Shown: positions 51,884 through 60,683, numbered from the stretch's first letter. The stretch: DNA of 64,000 bases from Candidatus Magnetocorallium paracelense (GCA_029001845.1 JAREWP010000020.1:62001-126000); one strand, 5' to 3'. Notes: generated by a model from the sequence alone, not told the origin. Made by a program: numbers and translations.

Positions 51884-53721
51884 CAATCAGCCTCCTCAAT
51901 ACCGCAATTGAGCATCTCCCTGCCGAAAAAGGGATTTTTAATGGCAGCCCCTGTCTGAAGCCAGCTTTCCTCCTTCATAGGGCAGAAGTAGATATACAAT
52001 CCCTTTAAAGGCAAATCATTTTTCATCACCTCTTTTGCATACTTCACAACAGGTCTGCTTAAAAGCACATGTCCCTCTCTCGCCTCATCAAGGTTATCGG
52101 ATGATAGCTTTGTTAATGACGTTTCCATGGCTTTTACGATTTTTTTTATCTGTCCTTCAGGAGAGGTGTTCTTTAACTGCTGAATCATATGGAATATCTC
52201 CTTTGCATGAATATCCACGCCTGCCGTGGTGTCATAAATCAGGAGGTGATGTATATGGATATAATGATCGATCAATTCCGACATCAGCGCCTTCTGTTTA
52301 TCCGTAACTGCCATGACATGACCTCGATGCCGATCATTCCTGTCGTCTTTCTTCTTTTTTTCATGATCCTTTTTAGCAGTGCTGCCGGCTCTGCGGTCTT
52401 TCTGATCAGGGATTTCCCTTTTTGCAGCTCTTTTGGCTTCGAGCATCTTGTTAATGGCTTCTCTCAGGTTACTCTCTGAATCAATGAGAAACTGTCCCGA
52501 GGTCACGATGATTTCCCCTTCATCGAGACCGGAAACAATCTGCACCAGCTCTTCGCTTTCAGCACCGACCTCAACCTCTTTCGGGAGAAATTTACCATCT
52601 CCCAATGAAGTGATGACTACATTTCTTGTCCCTGTTCTTATAAGCGACTCAGGCGGGATCACAACGGAATCCTTGCCGATTTCCGCCTTTATCATGATAT
52701 CTGTGTACATATCGGGCTTAAGTTTCATATCGGGGTTGTCGAACTCGATTCGTACCTGAACGGTTCTTGTTTTACTGGAAAGATAGGGATATATGAATGT
52801 TACACGACCGTGATATTTTGCCCCCGGATCATAGGAGAGAGTCATTTCCGCCTCCTGTCCGGTTTTTAAGAACGGCAGTTCATACTCATAAACGGAAGCC
52901 ATTACCCACACACGAGAGAGATCGGCCAGTGTATAGAGCTCCATGCCGGGATTCACTTTCATGCCCTCCATCACATGCTTCTTAATTACAATACCGCTTG
53001 CCTGTGAAGGAAGGATCATATTCCTTTGAATCTTCCCCTTTTCTTCCAGCGCCTTGATCTGATCGTGATCAATATCCATTAAGAGCAGGCGCCTTCTTGT
53101 GGAGTCAATGAGTGAATCAGCGCCTCCTGCGATCTCGCTAAACCCCGATTTACCGGTCATTTCCCTGTATTTCAGAGCCTGAATATACTCCTCCTGAGTT
53201 GCAACGAGCTCCGGCGAGTATATGGAAAGCAGAGGCTGTCCCTTTTTCACTCCCTCTCCCGTAGTATCGACATAAAGTTTCTCTACCCAACCGGAAATTT
53301 TGGTATGGATATGTTCGACTCTTTCTTCGTCATAAGTAACATGCCCTACCGTTCTGATCGTGGTGTTCACAGAGCCCCTTTCAGCCTTTTGCGTCCTGAC
53401 GCCGATGTTCTGTATGGTTGAAGGATCGATTCTAATGGCGCCTTCCGTTGTCTGCTCTTCATCGTCCTCGTAGACTGGGATGAGATCCATGCCCATAGGC
53501 GACTTCCCGGGCTCATCTCTTATATAAGTCGGGTCCATGGGAGCGACCCAATACTTTATTTTTCTCTCTTTTTCGGATTTTGAATCTCCCCCCCCCTCTT
53601 CTGCATATGCATGGTAGTCAATCTCCAAAGTTTCCACCCCCCAGTCATGAAACAGGAGAAAAAGCATCGATACCATGAAAAACACCGGCAATACAACTCT
53701 CGATTTATTAACATTTATCAT
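51883..53721 (-). CDS. cusB: CusB-type efflux RND periplasmic adaptor with DUF3347 C-terminus
   Basis: The 612-residue protein has a signal-anchor, a heavy-metal-binding segment (KYWVAPMDPTYIRDEPG then SPMGMDLIPVYED, the CusB-type Met form) and the membrane-fusion body with barrel-sandwich and long hairpin (TIRTVGHVTYDEERVEHIHTK, LYTLADLSRVWVMASVYEYE). After a Lys/Arg-rich linker (about 440-465) comes a DUF3347 domain ending YIYFCPMKEESWLQTG, with Met/Cys residues suitable for metal delivery. The domain is often found as a separate protein. AGGAGGT precedes the ATG. Order cusC-cusB-cusA. Confidence 0.93.
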   Translation of the reverse strand: MINVNKSRVVLPVFFMVSMLFLLFHDWGVETLEIDYHAYAEEGGGDSKSEKERKIKYWVAPMDPTYIRDEPGKSPMGMDLIPVYEDDEEQTTEGAIRIDPSTIQNIGVRTQKAERGSVNTTIRTVGHVTYDEERVEHIHTKISGWVEKLYVDTTGEGVKKGQPLLSIYSPELVATQEEYIQALKYREMTGKSGFSEIAGGADSLIDSTRRRLLLMDIDHDQIKALEEKGKIQRNMILPSQASGIVIKKHVMEGMKVNPGMELYTLADLSRVWVMASVYEYELPFLKTGQEAEMTLSYDPGAKYHGRVTFIYPYLSSKTRTVQVRIEFDNPDMKLKPDMYTDIMIKAEIGKDSVVIPPESLIRTGTRNVVITSLGDGKFLPKEVEVGAESEELVQIVSGLDEGEIIVTSGQFLIDSESNLREAINKMLEAKRAAKREIPDQKDRRAGSTAKKDHEKKKKDDRNDRHRGHVMAVTDKQKALMSELIDHYIHIHHLLIYDTTAGVDIHAKEIFHMIQQLKNTSPEGQIKKIVKAMETSLTKLSSDNLDEAREGHVLLSRPVVKYAKEVMKNDLPLKGLYIYFCPMKEESWLQTGAAIKNPFFGREMLNCGIEEAD

Positions 53722-53756
53722 ATATACCTCCTATTCTCTTTTACTCCCTCTCCTAA

Positions 53757-53899
53757 TAAAAGCATTTAGCAATCAGCTATCAGCTTTTTAATTTCAAGAA
53801 TGTACAGCTTAACTACATAATTTTTATATTCACCTGCAAGATGAAAACGAAAATTTCCTTAGCTGAATCCTGATTGCTGACAGTTGACTGCCGTTTTTA
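53757..53899. mobile_element. Dispersed inverted-repeat element, family A, diverged copy
   Basis: 143 bp between cusC and cusB start with AAAAGCATTTAGCAATCAGC and end with GACTGCCGTTTTTAG. The terminal arms match family A, but the interior is unlike the other copies. It splits the cus operon, so it may act as a partial terminator between cusC and cusB. Confidence 0.65.
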
Positions 53900-53910
53900 G
53901 CTCACTCCTC

Positions 53911-55167
53911 TCAAAACAACCTTGCCCCCACAGCCGCCTCTAACTCTGCCAGATTGTTCTCATAATCCGCCAACACCCTGTGGTACTGTATCTCATAATT
54001 GAACAATGTAATCTGATTATTTACAAGGGTTATGAAGTCCACTTTATTGACTTTATAACCTGATATCGCCGATTCAAGAGACATGGTAGCCTGTGGTATG
54101 ATTCCTGTTTCCAACAGCTCCAGCTGACGTTTGCTCATTTCGACCTTAGCCATGATATCGCTGATTTTAAATGAAATATCGTTTACTATGGCGTCATACT
54201 GCTCCTCTGCTCTCCTGACATTCGCCCTTTCCTCACTGACTTTCATTCCTTCCCTGTTTTTATGCCATAAAGGTATCTTCATGGTAACCGAGGCGGAGAC
54301 AAAATCCGTCCTCTCATCACGCTGCCCGTATCCGAAACTGACGTCAAAGTCCGGGTAATAATCCCTTTGCGCCAAAGTAACTCTCAATCTGTTTTGTTCG
54401 ACGATACTCTTTACCCTCTGTAATAAGGGATGGCTGTGAACAGCCTTTTGCCAAAGCCCTTTAAAGGTGTAATCAAAGGAAGTCATTTTTAGCTTTATAT
54501 CAACATCAAAGGAATCTTCCGAAGAACGATTCAGAAGTGTATTCAAACCGGCGACAGTACTCTTACGTTTTTGTTGTAATGTGATTAATTTATCGATCAT
54601 CTTGGAAATCTCCACCCGGGCCTTTAATACATCCTGCTGAAGTCCCTTGCCTACAGAATATTTTGTCTCTGCAATTTTTACAAATTGACCTAACAGCTCT
54701 TTATTTCCCTCTGTTATCTCTATGGCCCTGTCAAAAAAAAGGATATTCATAAATGATGTCTTAAGTTTCATTACGATTTCCAGTTTCTTGTTGTCATACT
54801 CATTACGAGCCAACTCTGTGTCCATCCTTGCAATTTCACCTTTCAGGGGCAATTTCCCGGGATAGGGAAACTTTTGCATTAAAATGATCTGTTTCTGCGT
54901 CATGGGCTCCTGATCGAATTCACGGGTGTCAGTGGGAAGGTTATTTATTGCAAATTTTACTCTCGGATTATCGAAAGAAGCGACTTGAGGCGGTTTTGTT
55001 TTATAAATATTTATCAACTCCTCATAATATTTCAGTTCAGGATTATTGATAAGGGCCTCTTCGATAAGAGCGGTCAGAACGTTTTCACTGCTTTGTCCGC
55101 CCGGTTCTGGAAATGAAATATCGGAGACGGACAACAGGATTAAAATAATCAGAACTGCTCTTTTCAT
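53911..55167 (-). CDS. TolC-family outer membrane efflux protein (CusC-like)
   Basis: The 418-residue protein has a signal peptide (about 1-20) and the repeated alpha-helical barrel/loop pattern of outer membrane factors, with NNPELKYYEELINIYKTKPPQ and YPDFDVSFGYGQRDERTDFVSASVTMKIPLWHKNREG. TolC-type trimers form the outer channel for RND pumps. There is no N-terminal lipobox Cys as in E. coli CusC. GGAGG precedes the ATG. First gene of the cus operon; no CusRS or MerR-type regulator is adjacent. Confidence 0.9.
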   Translation of the reverse strand: MKRAVLIILILLSVSDISFPEPGGQSSENVLTALIEEALINNPELKYYEELINIYKTKPPQVASFDNPRVKFAINNLPTDTREFDQEPMTQKQIILMQKFPYPGKLPLKGEIARMDTELARNEYDNKKLEIVMKLKTSFMNILFFDRAIEITEGNKELLGQFVKIAETKYSVGKGLQQDVLKARVEISKMIDKLITLQQKRKSTVAGLNTLLNRSSEDSFDVDIKLKMTSFDYTFKGLWQKAVHSHPLLQRVKSIVEQNRLRVTLAQRDYYPDFDVSFGYGQRDERTDFVSASVTMKIPLWHKNREGMKVSEERANVRRAEEQYDAIVNDISFKISDIMAKVEMSKRQLELLETGIIPQATMSLESAISGYKVNKVDFITLVNNQITLFNYEIQYHRVLADYENNLAELEAAVGARLF

Positions 55168-55438
55168 ATTGTATAAGCCTCCTTCCGGGACATGGTTAGT
55201 TTGCCTTTATTAAAAAACATCTATTTTACACTACAAATATGAAGGAATTTTGAAGAAAGCATTTTTTGTTAAAAAATGTAACTGCTCAGGTTGAGTTGAT
55301 AAAGCAGCAACTTCTCTCTTGCATCCCGCATCATGGATCAAAATCTCATATAAAACACACACTCTTATGGTATATTATAACGGTTTCGCTAACTGCTCGG
55401 ACTGAATAAATAAAGTCATATGATTGTAGAAATCTTAG

Positions 55439-55571
55439 CAAAACCATTAACATAAGGGGTGAAGCACCTTCCGACTGAAGCGGGCATGTTTGAGAAGGCG
55501 CAGCGAAGCGGAGCCTTCGAGTTTAGCCGCTGAAGGCGGATGGTGCTTTACTCCTTAGGTTAATGACAGTG
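55439..55571. mobile_element. MITE family B, copy 2, with 10-bp target duplication (one mismatch)
   Basis: A 133-bp non-coding element starts CAAAACCATTAACATAAGG and ends TTAGGTTAATGACAGTG. It is flanked by GAAATCTTAG (55429-55438) and GATATCTTAG (55572-55581). The interior is the same palindromic sequence as the other copies. Its right end supplies the ATG of the following small ORF. The remaining cusC-to-element gap (55168-55438) holds no gene. Confidence 0.85.
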
Positions 55572-55814
55572 GATATCTTAGTGGAAGCAATTGCATGGAT
55601 GATTTATAGACTTGGAGCATCGCTCTTTTGGCTGTTCAAAGGCTGCAAGACTAAATTAATCGACGAAATAGAAAATTACAAGATAAGGAATGCTATTGCA
55701 AGCAGCATAATATTTGCCTTAATTGTGATTGTTGTCATCCAAATGAATAATCATAGAAAACAGCAGTCAGCTGTCAGCCATCAGCTAAGGAAAGAATTGA
55801 TGTTATGCCAATAA
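55563..55814 (+). CDS. Hypothetical small membrane protein, 83 aa, with both ends in repeat elements
   Basis: No family is recognised. The body (residues about 4-65) has an amphipathic start (EAIAWMIYRLGASLFWLFKG) and one membrane helix (AIASSIIFALIVIVVIQM). The ATG lies inside the right end of a family B MITE, and the last about 19 residues (RKQQSAVSHQLRKELMLCQ) are read from a family A element. The gene may be a natural one trimmed by insertions; the native start may be a downstream Met (MIYRLGA). Translation is unproven. Confidence 0.35.
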   Translation: MTVDILVEAIAWMIYRLGASLFWLFKGCKTKLIDEIENYKIRNAIASSIIFALIVIVVIQMNNHRKQQSAVSHQLRKELMLCQ

Positions 55815-55910
55815 TAAGCTTCACCTTATGGGGGAATCTGTTTTGAACCGTAAAGTGTTGCAATGAAAGAGCTGACAGCTGATGGCTGACAGCTAAATGC
55901 TGTTTTTTTA
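55757..55910. mobile_element. Dispersed inverted-repeat element, family A, copy 2
   Basis: A 154-bp element with arms AACAGCAGTCAGCTGTCAGC and GGCTGACAGCTAAATGCTG plus a T-run. The interior (AAGAATTGATGTTATGCC, AATAAGCTTCACCTTATGG) is shared with copies at 17401 and 61810. It lies between the 83-aa ORF and the Wzt-like gene and would read as a hairpin followed by Ts on the plus strand. Confidence 0.75.
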
Positions 55911-55961
55911 TTAGCAGAACCTTGATAATAAAAAACAAAAGGCGTCATTCGTTCTTTTTTT

Positions 55962-57149
55962 ATGAATGCAATTGAAGTTATAAATGTAACCAAGTCATAT
56001 CGCATATATAAACATCCTGCAGACCGTCTCAAAGAGATATTGCTTCGTAAGAGATATCATCAGCTTTTCGAAGCATTGCAACATATCTCCCTAACAGTAC
56101 CTCAAGGCGGGATACTTGGCGTTGTCGGAGATAACGGCGCCGGCAAAAGTACTCTTCTGAAGCTTCTGGCAGGCACACTCTCTCCTTCGTCGGGAAAAGT
56201 CACGGTAAATGGCAGAACTGCCGCACTGCTGGAGCTTGGCGCCGGTTTTCACCCCGAATTCACAGGAAGAGAAAACATAAAGCTTAACGCAGCCCTTATG
56301 GGACTCACGCCTGGAGAGATCGGAGAAAGGGAGCAGGAAATTATCGATTTTTCCGAGCTTCATGACTTTATCGATCGTATTGTCAAGACATACTCAACAG
56401 GAATGTATATGCGTCTGGGATTTTCAATAGCTGCAACAGTAGACCCCGATGTTTTGATCGTAGATGAAGCATTAAGCGTCGGAGACGCCCATTTTCAAAA
56501 CAAATGCATCGAACGTATGATTGAGTTTAAAAACAGAGGCAAAACGATCCTTTTTTGCAGCCATAGTATGCATTTGATACGTCTTTTGTGCAATTCTGCG
56601 ATGTGGCTCCATGAGGGAAGCATTAAGGCCATGGGAGAAGTGAATATGGTAGTGGATGGATATCTGAACCATGTAAGGGGAAAAAACACAGAAAAGATTA
56701 CAATAAAAGATATCCATCATTTCTCAAATGAACGTCACAGCCCGGTGTGGGTTGAAAAAGTAACGATTAAAAACTTCCACGGTGAGGAGCTTGAAACCAT
56801 CGAAAGCGGCAGTGACATCGCCTTACACATAGAAATCGGCGCAACGGACGGAATCGAGCGTCTCTGTTGTATAGGCGTGGCAATCAACAAAGCCGATAAA
56901 CTCCCTGTCTTTGGTGCGACAAGTATTCGGGACGGTCTGAATCCGGTAACTCTGTACAATGGCAAAGAAATCGTATTTCACTTTCCTGATTTCAGTTTAC
57001 TCGGCGGCGGGTATAACTTCTTAGTGGCCCTGCTGGACGATCACTGTCTGCACATTTATGACCAATATCATTCGCAAAAGATAGAAGTAACCTGCCATAC
57101 GGGAGAATCGGGAATTGTATCCTTTCACAGAGAGTGGTCCGTTATCTGA
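55962..57149 (+). CDS. Wzt-like polysaccharide ABC transporter ATPase
   Basis: The 395-residue protein is an ABC ATPase of the O-antigen/teichoic acid export class: Walker A GDNGAGKST (56-64), AALLELGAGFHPEFTGREN, signature TYSTGMYMRLGF and Walker B DVLIVDEALSVGD. The additional C-terminal beta-domain (about 250-395) corresponds to Wzt_C, which binds the non-reducing end of the finished glycan. The partner permease Wzm is expected next to it, but the window has none; upstream there are only repeats and the 83-aa ORF. It either works with a distant permease or the permease gene was lost. Confidence 0.9.
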   Translation: MNAIEVINVTKSYRIYKHPADRLKEILLRKRYHQLFEALQHISLTVPQGGILGVVGDNGAGKSTLLKLLAGTLSPSSGKVTVNGRTAALLELGAGFHPEFTGRENIKLNAALMGLTPGEIGEREQEIIDFSELHDFIDRIVKTYSTGMYMRLGFSIAATVDPDVLIVDEALSVGDAHFQNKCIERMIEFKNRGKTILFCSHSMHLIRLLCNSAMWLHEGSIKAMGEVNMVVDGYLNHVRGKNTEKITIKDIHHFSNERHSPVWVEKVTIKNFHGEELETIESGSDIALHIEIGATDGIERLCCIGVAINKADKLPVFGATSIRDGLNPVTLYNGKEIVFHFPDFSLLGGGYNFLVALLDDHCLHIYDQYHSQKIEVTCHTGESGIVSFHREWSVI

Positions 57150-57300
57150 AATTACTGTCTGATTTCTTTCAGCCCCTTTCTTTTTCACTCTTTATCTCGA
57201 TTCGCAGATAGACAAACACCTTTACGAAACCCTGCCATTACAGCAAATATCGATCCCGATTCAGCCACTCGCAATCGCCTGTGTTCGCCATTAAAGACAC

Positions 57301-57434
57301 CAATACCATTAACTTAAGGCGTGAAGCACCTTCCGACTGAAGCGGGTCATGTTTAAGAAGGCGCAGCGAAGCGGAGCCTTCGAGTTTAGCCGTTGAAGGC
57401 GAAAGGTGCTTTGCTCCTTAAGTTAATGACATTG
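57301..57434. mobile_element. MITE family B, copy 3, with perfect 11-bp target duplication
   Basis: A 134-bp element runs from CAATACCATTAACTTAAGG to CTTAAGTTAATGACATTG. The flanks are ATTAAAGACAC at 57290-57300 and again at 57435-57445, an exact 11-bp target duplication, so the insertion is recent. It lies 20 bp before the AAA/nuclease start. The rest of the 57150-57454 gap has no gene. Confidence 0.92.
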
Positions 57435-57454
57435 ATTAAAGACACTATGCTATA

Positions 57455-59221
57455 ATGACAAAAAGAAAACCGAATATGAAGCATTATTTAAAAGAGAGAA
57501 TCGGCAATCCCGATTTATTTACCGGAAGAAAAGGGGAACTCATCTTTTTTCTGAAATGGATAGAGGAAATAAAAGAGGAAAAATCCAAGAGCACAGCCAT
57601 CATGGCTCGGCGTAAGATGGGGAAAACCACTCTCTTGGAGAGACTTTTTAATATTACCTTTGCAAAAAACAACGGAATCATTCCTTTTTACTTTGAAGTA
57701 AGGGAAGGGAAAAAGTGGGCAATCGATTTCTGCAGGGACTTTTTCCTCACATTTATTTATCAATACATCGCCTTTCAATCAAGAAAAGAGAAATATTTGT
57801 CTCCTGCAAATAAAGAGAATTTCGACATAGCTAAAAAAGCAGCTCTTGAAGAGGGTTTGGATTATCTCGTCGAGTTCATAGAGGGCGTAGAGGATTCCGT
57901 TAAAAACGAGAGTATCGATATGACTTGGGAGATGGCGAGAACCGCTCCCAAGTCGATTGCAGAAAGAAGAGAGGAGTTCGTTTTACAGATTATAGACGAA
58001 TTTCAATTTATGAATAGCGAGGTATACAGAGATAAAGAGTGTACCAATATTATGAATGACCTTGCCGGAGGATATCTGAGTACAGCCGAAAGCAAGGTGG
58101 CGCCCTTACTGGTTTCCGGGAGTTGGGTGGGATGGCTGATGAACGAGCTTATTATGATGCTGCCTGCGCGATTTAAGTTTAAGTTTCTGAGAAACCTGCC
58201 TGAAGACGAGGCATTTGAGATGATTTTCAGATATTCCCGATTTTTCGATGTGCCTGTAAGCGATGGTGTCGCCTATTTAATATATGAATTAACTGAAGGT
58301 AGTCCTTTTTATATAAGCTCCATCATCAGGTCGAATTATGACGACAAGGATCTCACAACAGATGAAGGACTTTTGAGAATAATGGAGTACGAGACGTTGA
58401 GTTATGAAGGGGAGATCAAGTCTACCTGGATGGAGTATGTGACAACGGCCTTTTACAGGGTGAACGACAGGAATGCAAAAAATATAGTGTTCTATTTATG
58501 TAAGAACAGAGAGAGGGAGGTAACGAGAAAGGAGTTGACGGAAAAGCTGAACCTCGATATGACGGATACAGAACTGGAAAAGAAACTGAAGGCCCTTGTA
58601 AGGGCCGATATCATAGAGCAGGGAAGATCGAATTTTAGTTATAAAGGAGTGGAAGACAATATATTCGACAAGGTATTCAGAGGAGTGTATCAGGAGGAGA
58701 TAGAGCTTTTCGATATTCGGGAACTGACAAATGAGTATAAAGAGATGTTTTTGGAGATGAGGAAGAGGTACAACACCCTCCTTGGAGAGTATAACTACCG
58801 CAAGGGCTTGTTTGCAGAGTACTTAATAATAGACAAGTTGAGGCTTGAGGCATGCAGGGAGAACAAAAAATTCATGGAGATAACAGAGAATCTGCCGGGA
58901 GATTTTGAGTTTAGCGAGTATCGGAGGGTATGGAAATACAGAATAACGCCTGATGCATCAAAGGAACTGAATATAGATATATTCGCTCGGGCGGACGCCG
59001 GTTATTCCATAATCGGAGAGGTAAAGAACCGGACGACAAAGAGGTTTTCAAAAGAGGAGGCAGAGGAGTTTCTGAGAAAGGCCGATCAGTTGAGAGAGAC
59101 AGAGAGAGTAGAAAAATCCATTTGCTTTGTCTTTTCAAGGGCGGGATTTACAGAAGAGACGCTGACGTTTTTAAACGTAAGAGGAATCGCCTACAGTTCC
59201 GATGAAAGATGGCTGGATTGA
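57455..59221 (+). CDS. AAA ATPase with C-terminal PD-(D/E)XK nuclease domain (archaeal-ATPase/DUF234-like)
   Basis: The 588-residue protein has an N-terminal STAND-type ATPase: a degenerate Walker A ARRKMGKTTL (51-60, first Gly replaced by Ala as in archaeal-ATPase relatives), Walker B LQIIDEFQF (D181/E182) and a sensor region LLVSGSWVGW (219-227). A winged-helix region (about 350-400) follows, then a C-terminal nuclease-like fold with Asp508 in NIDIF and Glu522-Val-Lys524 in IGEVKN, the D...E-X-K pattern. Proteins of this kind occur near mobile elements and in defence islands, but function is unknown. The coding strand is purine-rich like rpn. A TATAAT overlaps the ATG at 57455; if that is the -10, translation begins at Met8 (57476). 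No Shine-Dalgarno. Confidence 0.85.
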   Translation: MTKRKPNMKHYLKERIGNPDLFTGRKGELIFFLKWIEEIKEEKSKSTAIMARRKMGKTTLLERLFNITFAKNNGIIPFYFEVREGKKWAIDFCRDFFLTFIYQYIAFQSRKEKYLSPANKENFDIAKKAALEEGLDYLVEFIEGVEDSVKNESIDMTWEMARTAPKSIAERREEFVLQIIDEFQFMNSEVYRDKECTNIMNDLAGGYLSTAESKVAPLLVSGSWVGWLMNELIMMLPARFKFKFLRNLPEDEAFEMIFRYSRFFDVPVSDGVAYLIYELTEGSPFYISSIIRSNYDDKDLTTDEGLLRIMEYETLSYEGEIKSTWMEYVTTAFYRVNDRNAKNIVFYLCKNREREVTRKELTEKLNLDMTDTELEKKLKALVRADIIEQGRSNFSYKGVEDNIFDKVFRGVYQEEIELFDIRELTNEYKEMFLEMRKRYNTLLGEYNYRKGLFAEYLIIDKLRLEACRENKKFMEITENLPGDFEFSEYRRVWKYRITPDASKELNIDIFARADAGYSIIGEVKNRTTKRFSKEEAEEFLRKADQLRETERVEKSICFVFSRAGFTEETLTFLNVRGIAYSSDERWLD

Positions 59222-59246
59222 CAGACGATTCCTCTTTATCTCAGTC

Positions 59247-59395
59247 TAAAAAAAGCATTTAGCTGTCAGCTCTTTAATCACAACACTTTATGGTTCAAAA
59301 CAGATTCAGCTATAAAATGAAGCTTTATTATCGACATAACATCAATACTTTCTTTAGCTGAAGGCTGACCGCTGATAGCTGACTGCTGTTTTTAG
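59247..59395. mobile_element. Dispersed inverted-repeat element, family A, copy 3 (opposite orientation)
   Basis: 149 bp starting TAAAAAAAGCATTTAGCTGT and ending GACTGCTGTTTTTAG. Relative to copies 1, 2 and 4 its interior is reversed. It follows the AAA/nuclease gene by 26 bp and may serve as its terminator. Confidence 0.72.
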
Positions 59396-59450
59396 TTTAA
59401 ATTACTCATAACTCGGTACTCATAAGTTAACGCCTTCGGAGGATGTCTTT

Positions 59451-59478
59451 AAAACACACTCTTATTGGTATATTATAG
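59451..59478 (+). promoter_or_regulatory. Promoter-like sequence duplicated at 55352-55382
   Basis: AAAACACACTCTTATTGG followed by TATATTATA precedes the methyltransferase gene at 59484 and recurs almost unchanged (one or two indels) at 55352-55382, upstream of the family B/83-aa ORF region. TATATT or TATTAT could be a -10; no good -35 is seen. The duplication itself is evident; its role is inferred. Confidence 0.35.
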
Positions 59479-59483
59479 CAGCC

Positions 59484-60683
59484 ATGATGAAAATGAAATC
59501 TTTACATGCCCTGACAACGATTACACCGGCATATGAGTATTCTCCCGAGCTTTCCCTATCTCTCTCCTTTTTAAAAAAAGAGCTTCCCTGTGACGTACAC
59601 TCTGTTTTCCTGAACAGAGGTGATGAGAATCCGGAAAAAATCCTGAGTCGGGAGTTGAGAAAAAGGCTGCACGAAGCAGAAAGACCTGAGTATTTTCTGA
59701 TCATAGCCGATCCCTGGATATTTCCGGGCCATAAATTTGTATACCATATGCTTGAAGTTCTGCTGCGTTTTCAGGAAATAGATTGTGTCATACCATCGGA
59801 TTTCAAATCCCACAGATACGGATCGGCAGCACAATACAGAACATTGAGAGGTTTTGAATCCTTTGTGGAATCATTACAAAAAAATGACTTATCGGCCTTA
59901 GTCGAACCCTATGACAACAGAGAGAGTCCTGTTTTTTTAGCCCGTTCCTCTGCTCTCAGAGCTGTCGGCGTACCTGACAATCCATTCGATGTAATTAAAA
60001 TATTTGCAGATAGATGCGCCGTTTCTCTTAATGCTTATGTTCATAAACCTGTTGACTGGGACGGTGATACAAGGCAGGATTTGCTGGAACTGATCCCTGA
60101 TGAAGCGATATCTTTTTTAGATATAGGATGCAGTTCCGGAAAATTCGGAGAAACGCTAAAAAATTATAAAACCTGCACCATAACCGGCATAGAAATGAAT
60201 CAGGAAAGCGCAAAGATTGCAAAAAAACGGCTTGATATGGTTATCGAGGGGAATGCATTACACGTAGATGTGCCCGGTATACCATTTGACTGTGTATGCT
60301 GCCTCGACAGTTTAGAACATTTCGCAGAGCCTGACAAGTTGCTTGTAAGAATAAAAAAGGAATTTCTTAAACCTGGCGGCTTTTTGCTTCTCAGCATACC
60401 GAATGCAGGCAATATAAGTATTGTGGAAGATTTACTGGCAGGCAGATGGGACTATGTCCCAACAGGTACGATGTGTACTACCCATCTCAGATTTTTCACG
60501 TTAAACACAATAAAAAGAACGCTCTCTGAGCATGGTTTTTCATTCCTGCGCCATACGACCCCTGAAAAGAGTATTCTCCTGCCCGATATCAGGGGAACAC
60601 TCGATATTTTAAAACCGGTTATCGCAGATATTGATATTGACAGCCTGGAGGCAGTAAAATACAACATTCTGGCGCAAATATGA
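59484..60683 (+). CDS. SAM-dependent methyltransferase with unassigned N-terminal domain
   Basis: The 399-residue protein has a C-terminal class I methyltransferase: SFLDIGCSSGKFGETLK (about 206-222), ITGIEMNQESAKIAKKR and CVCCLDSLEHFAEPDKLLVRIKKEFLKPGG. The N-terminal 195 residues look like a separate alpha/beta domain (HALTTITPAYEYSPELSLSLSFL, PEYFLIIADPWIFPGHKF) that I cannot assign; it may be a degenerate glycosyltransferase fold. The gene overlaps the next GT2 gene (ATGA), so both probably act on the same glycan. Confidence 0.85.
   Translation: MMKMKSLHALTTITPAYEYSPELSLSLSFLKKELPCDVHSVFLNRGDENPEKILSRELRKRLHEAERPEYFLIIADPWIFPGHKFVYHMLEVLLRFQEIDCVIPSDFKSHRYGSAAQYRTLRGFESFVESLQKNDLSALVEPYDNRESPVFLARSSALRAVGVPDNPFDVIKIFADRCAVSLNAYVHKPVDWDGDTRQDLLELIPDEAISFLDIGCSSGKFGETLKNYKTCTITGIEMNQESAKIAKKRLDMVIEGNALHVDVPGIPFDCVCCLDSLEHFAEPDKLLVRIKKEFLKPGGFLLLSIPNAGNISIVEDLLAGRWDYVPTGTMCTTHLRFFTLNTIKRTLSEHGFSFLRHTTPEKSILLPDIRGTLDILKPVIADIDIDSLEAVKYNILAQI

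Noticed and set aside
53757-53899. Small gene between cusC and cusB
   Set aside because: No open frame of useful length; the sequence is explained by family A terminal repeats.
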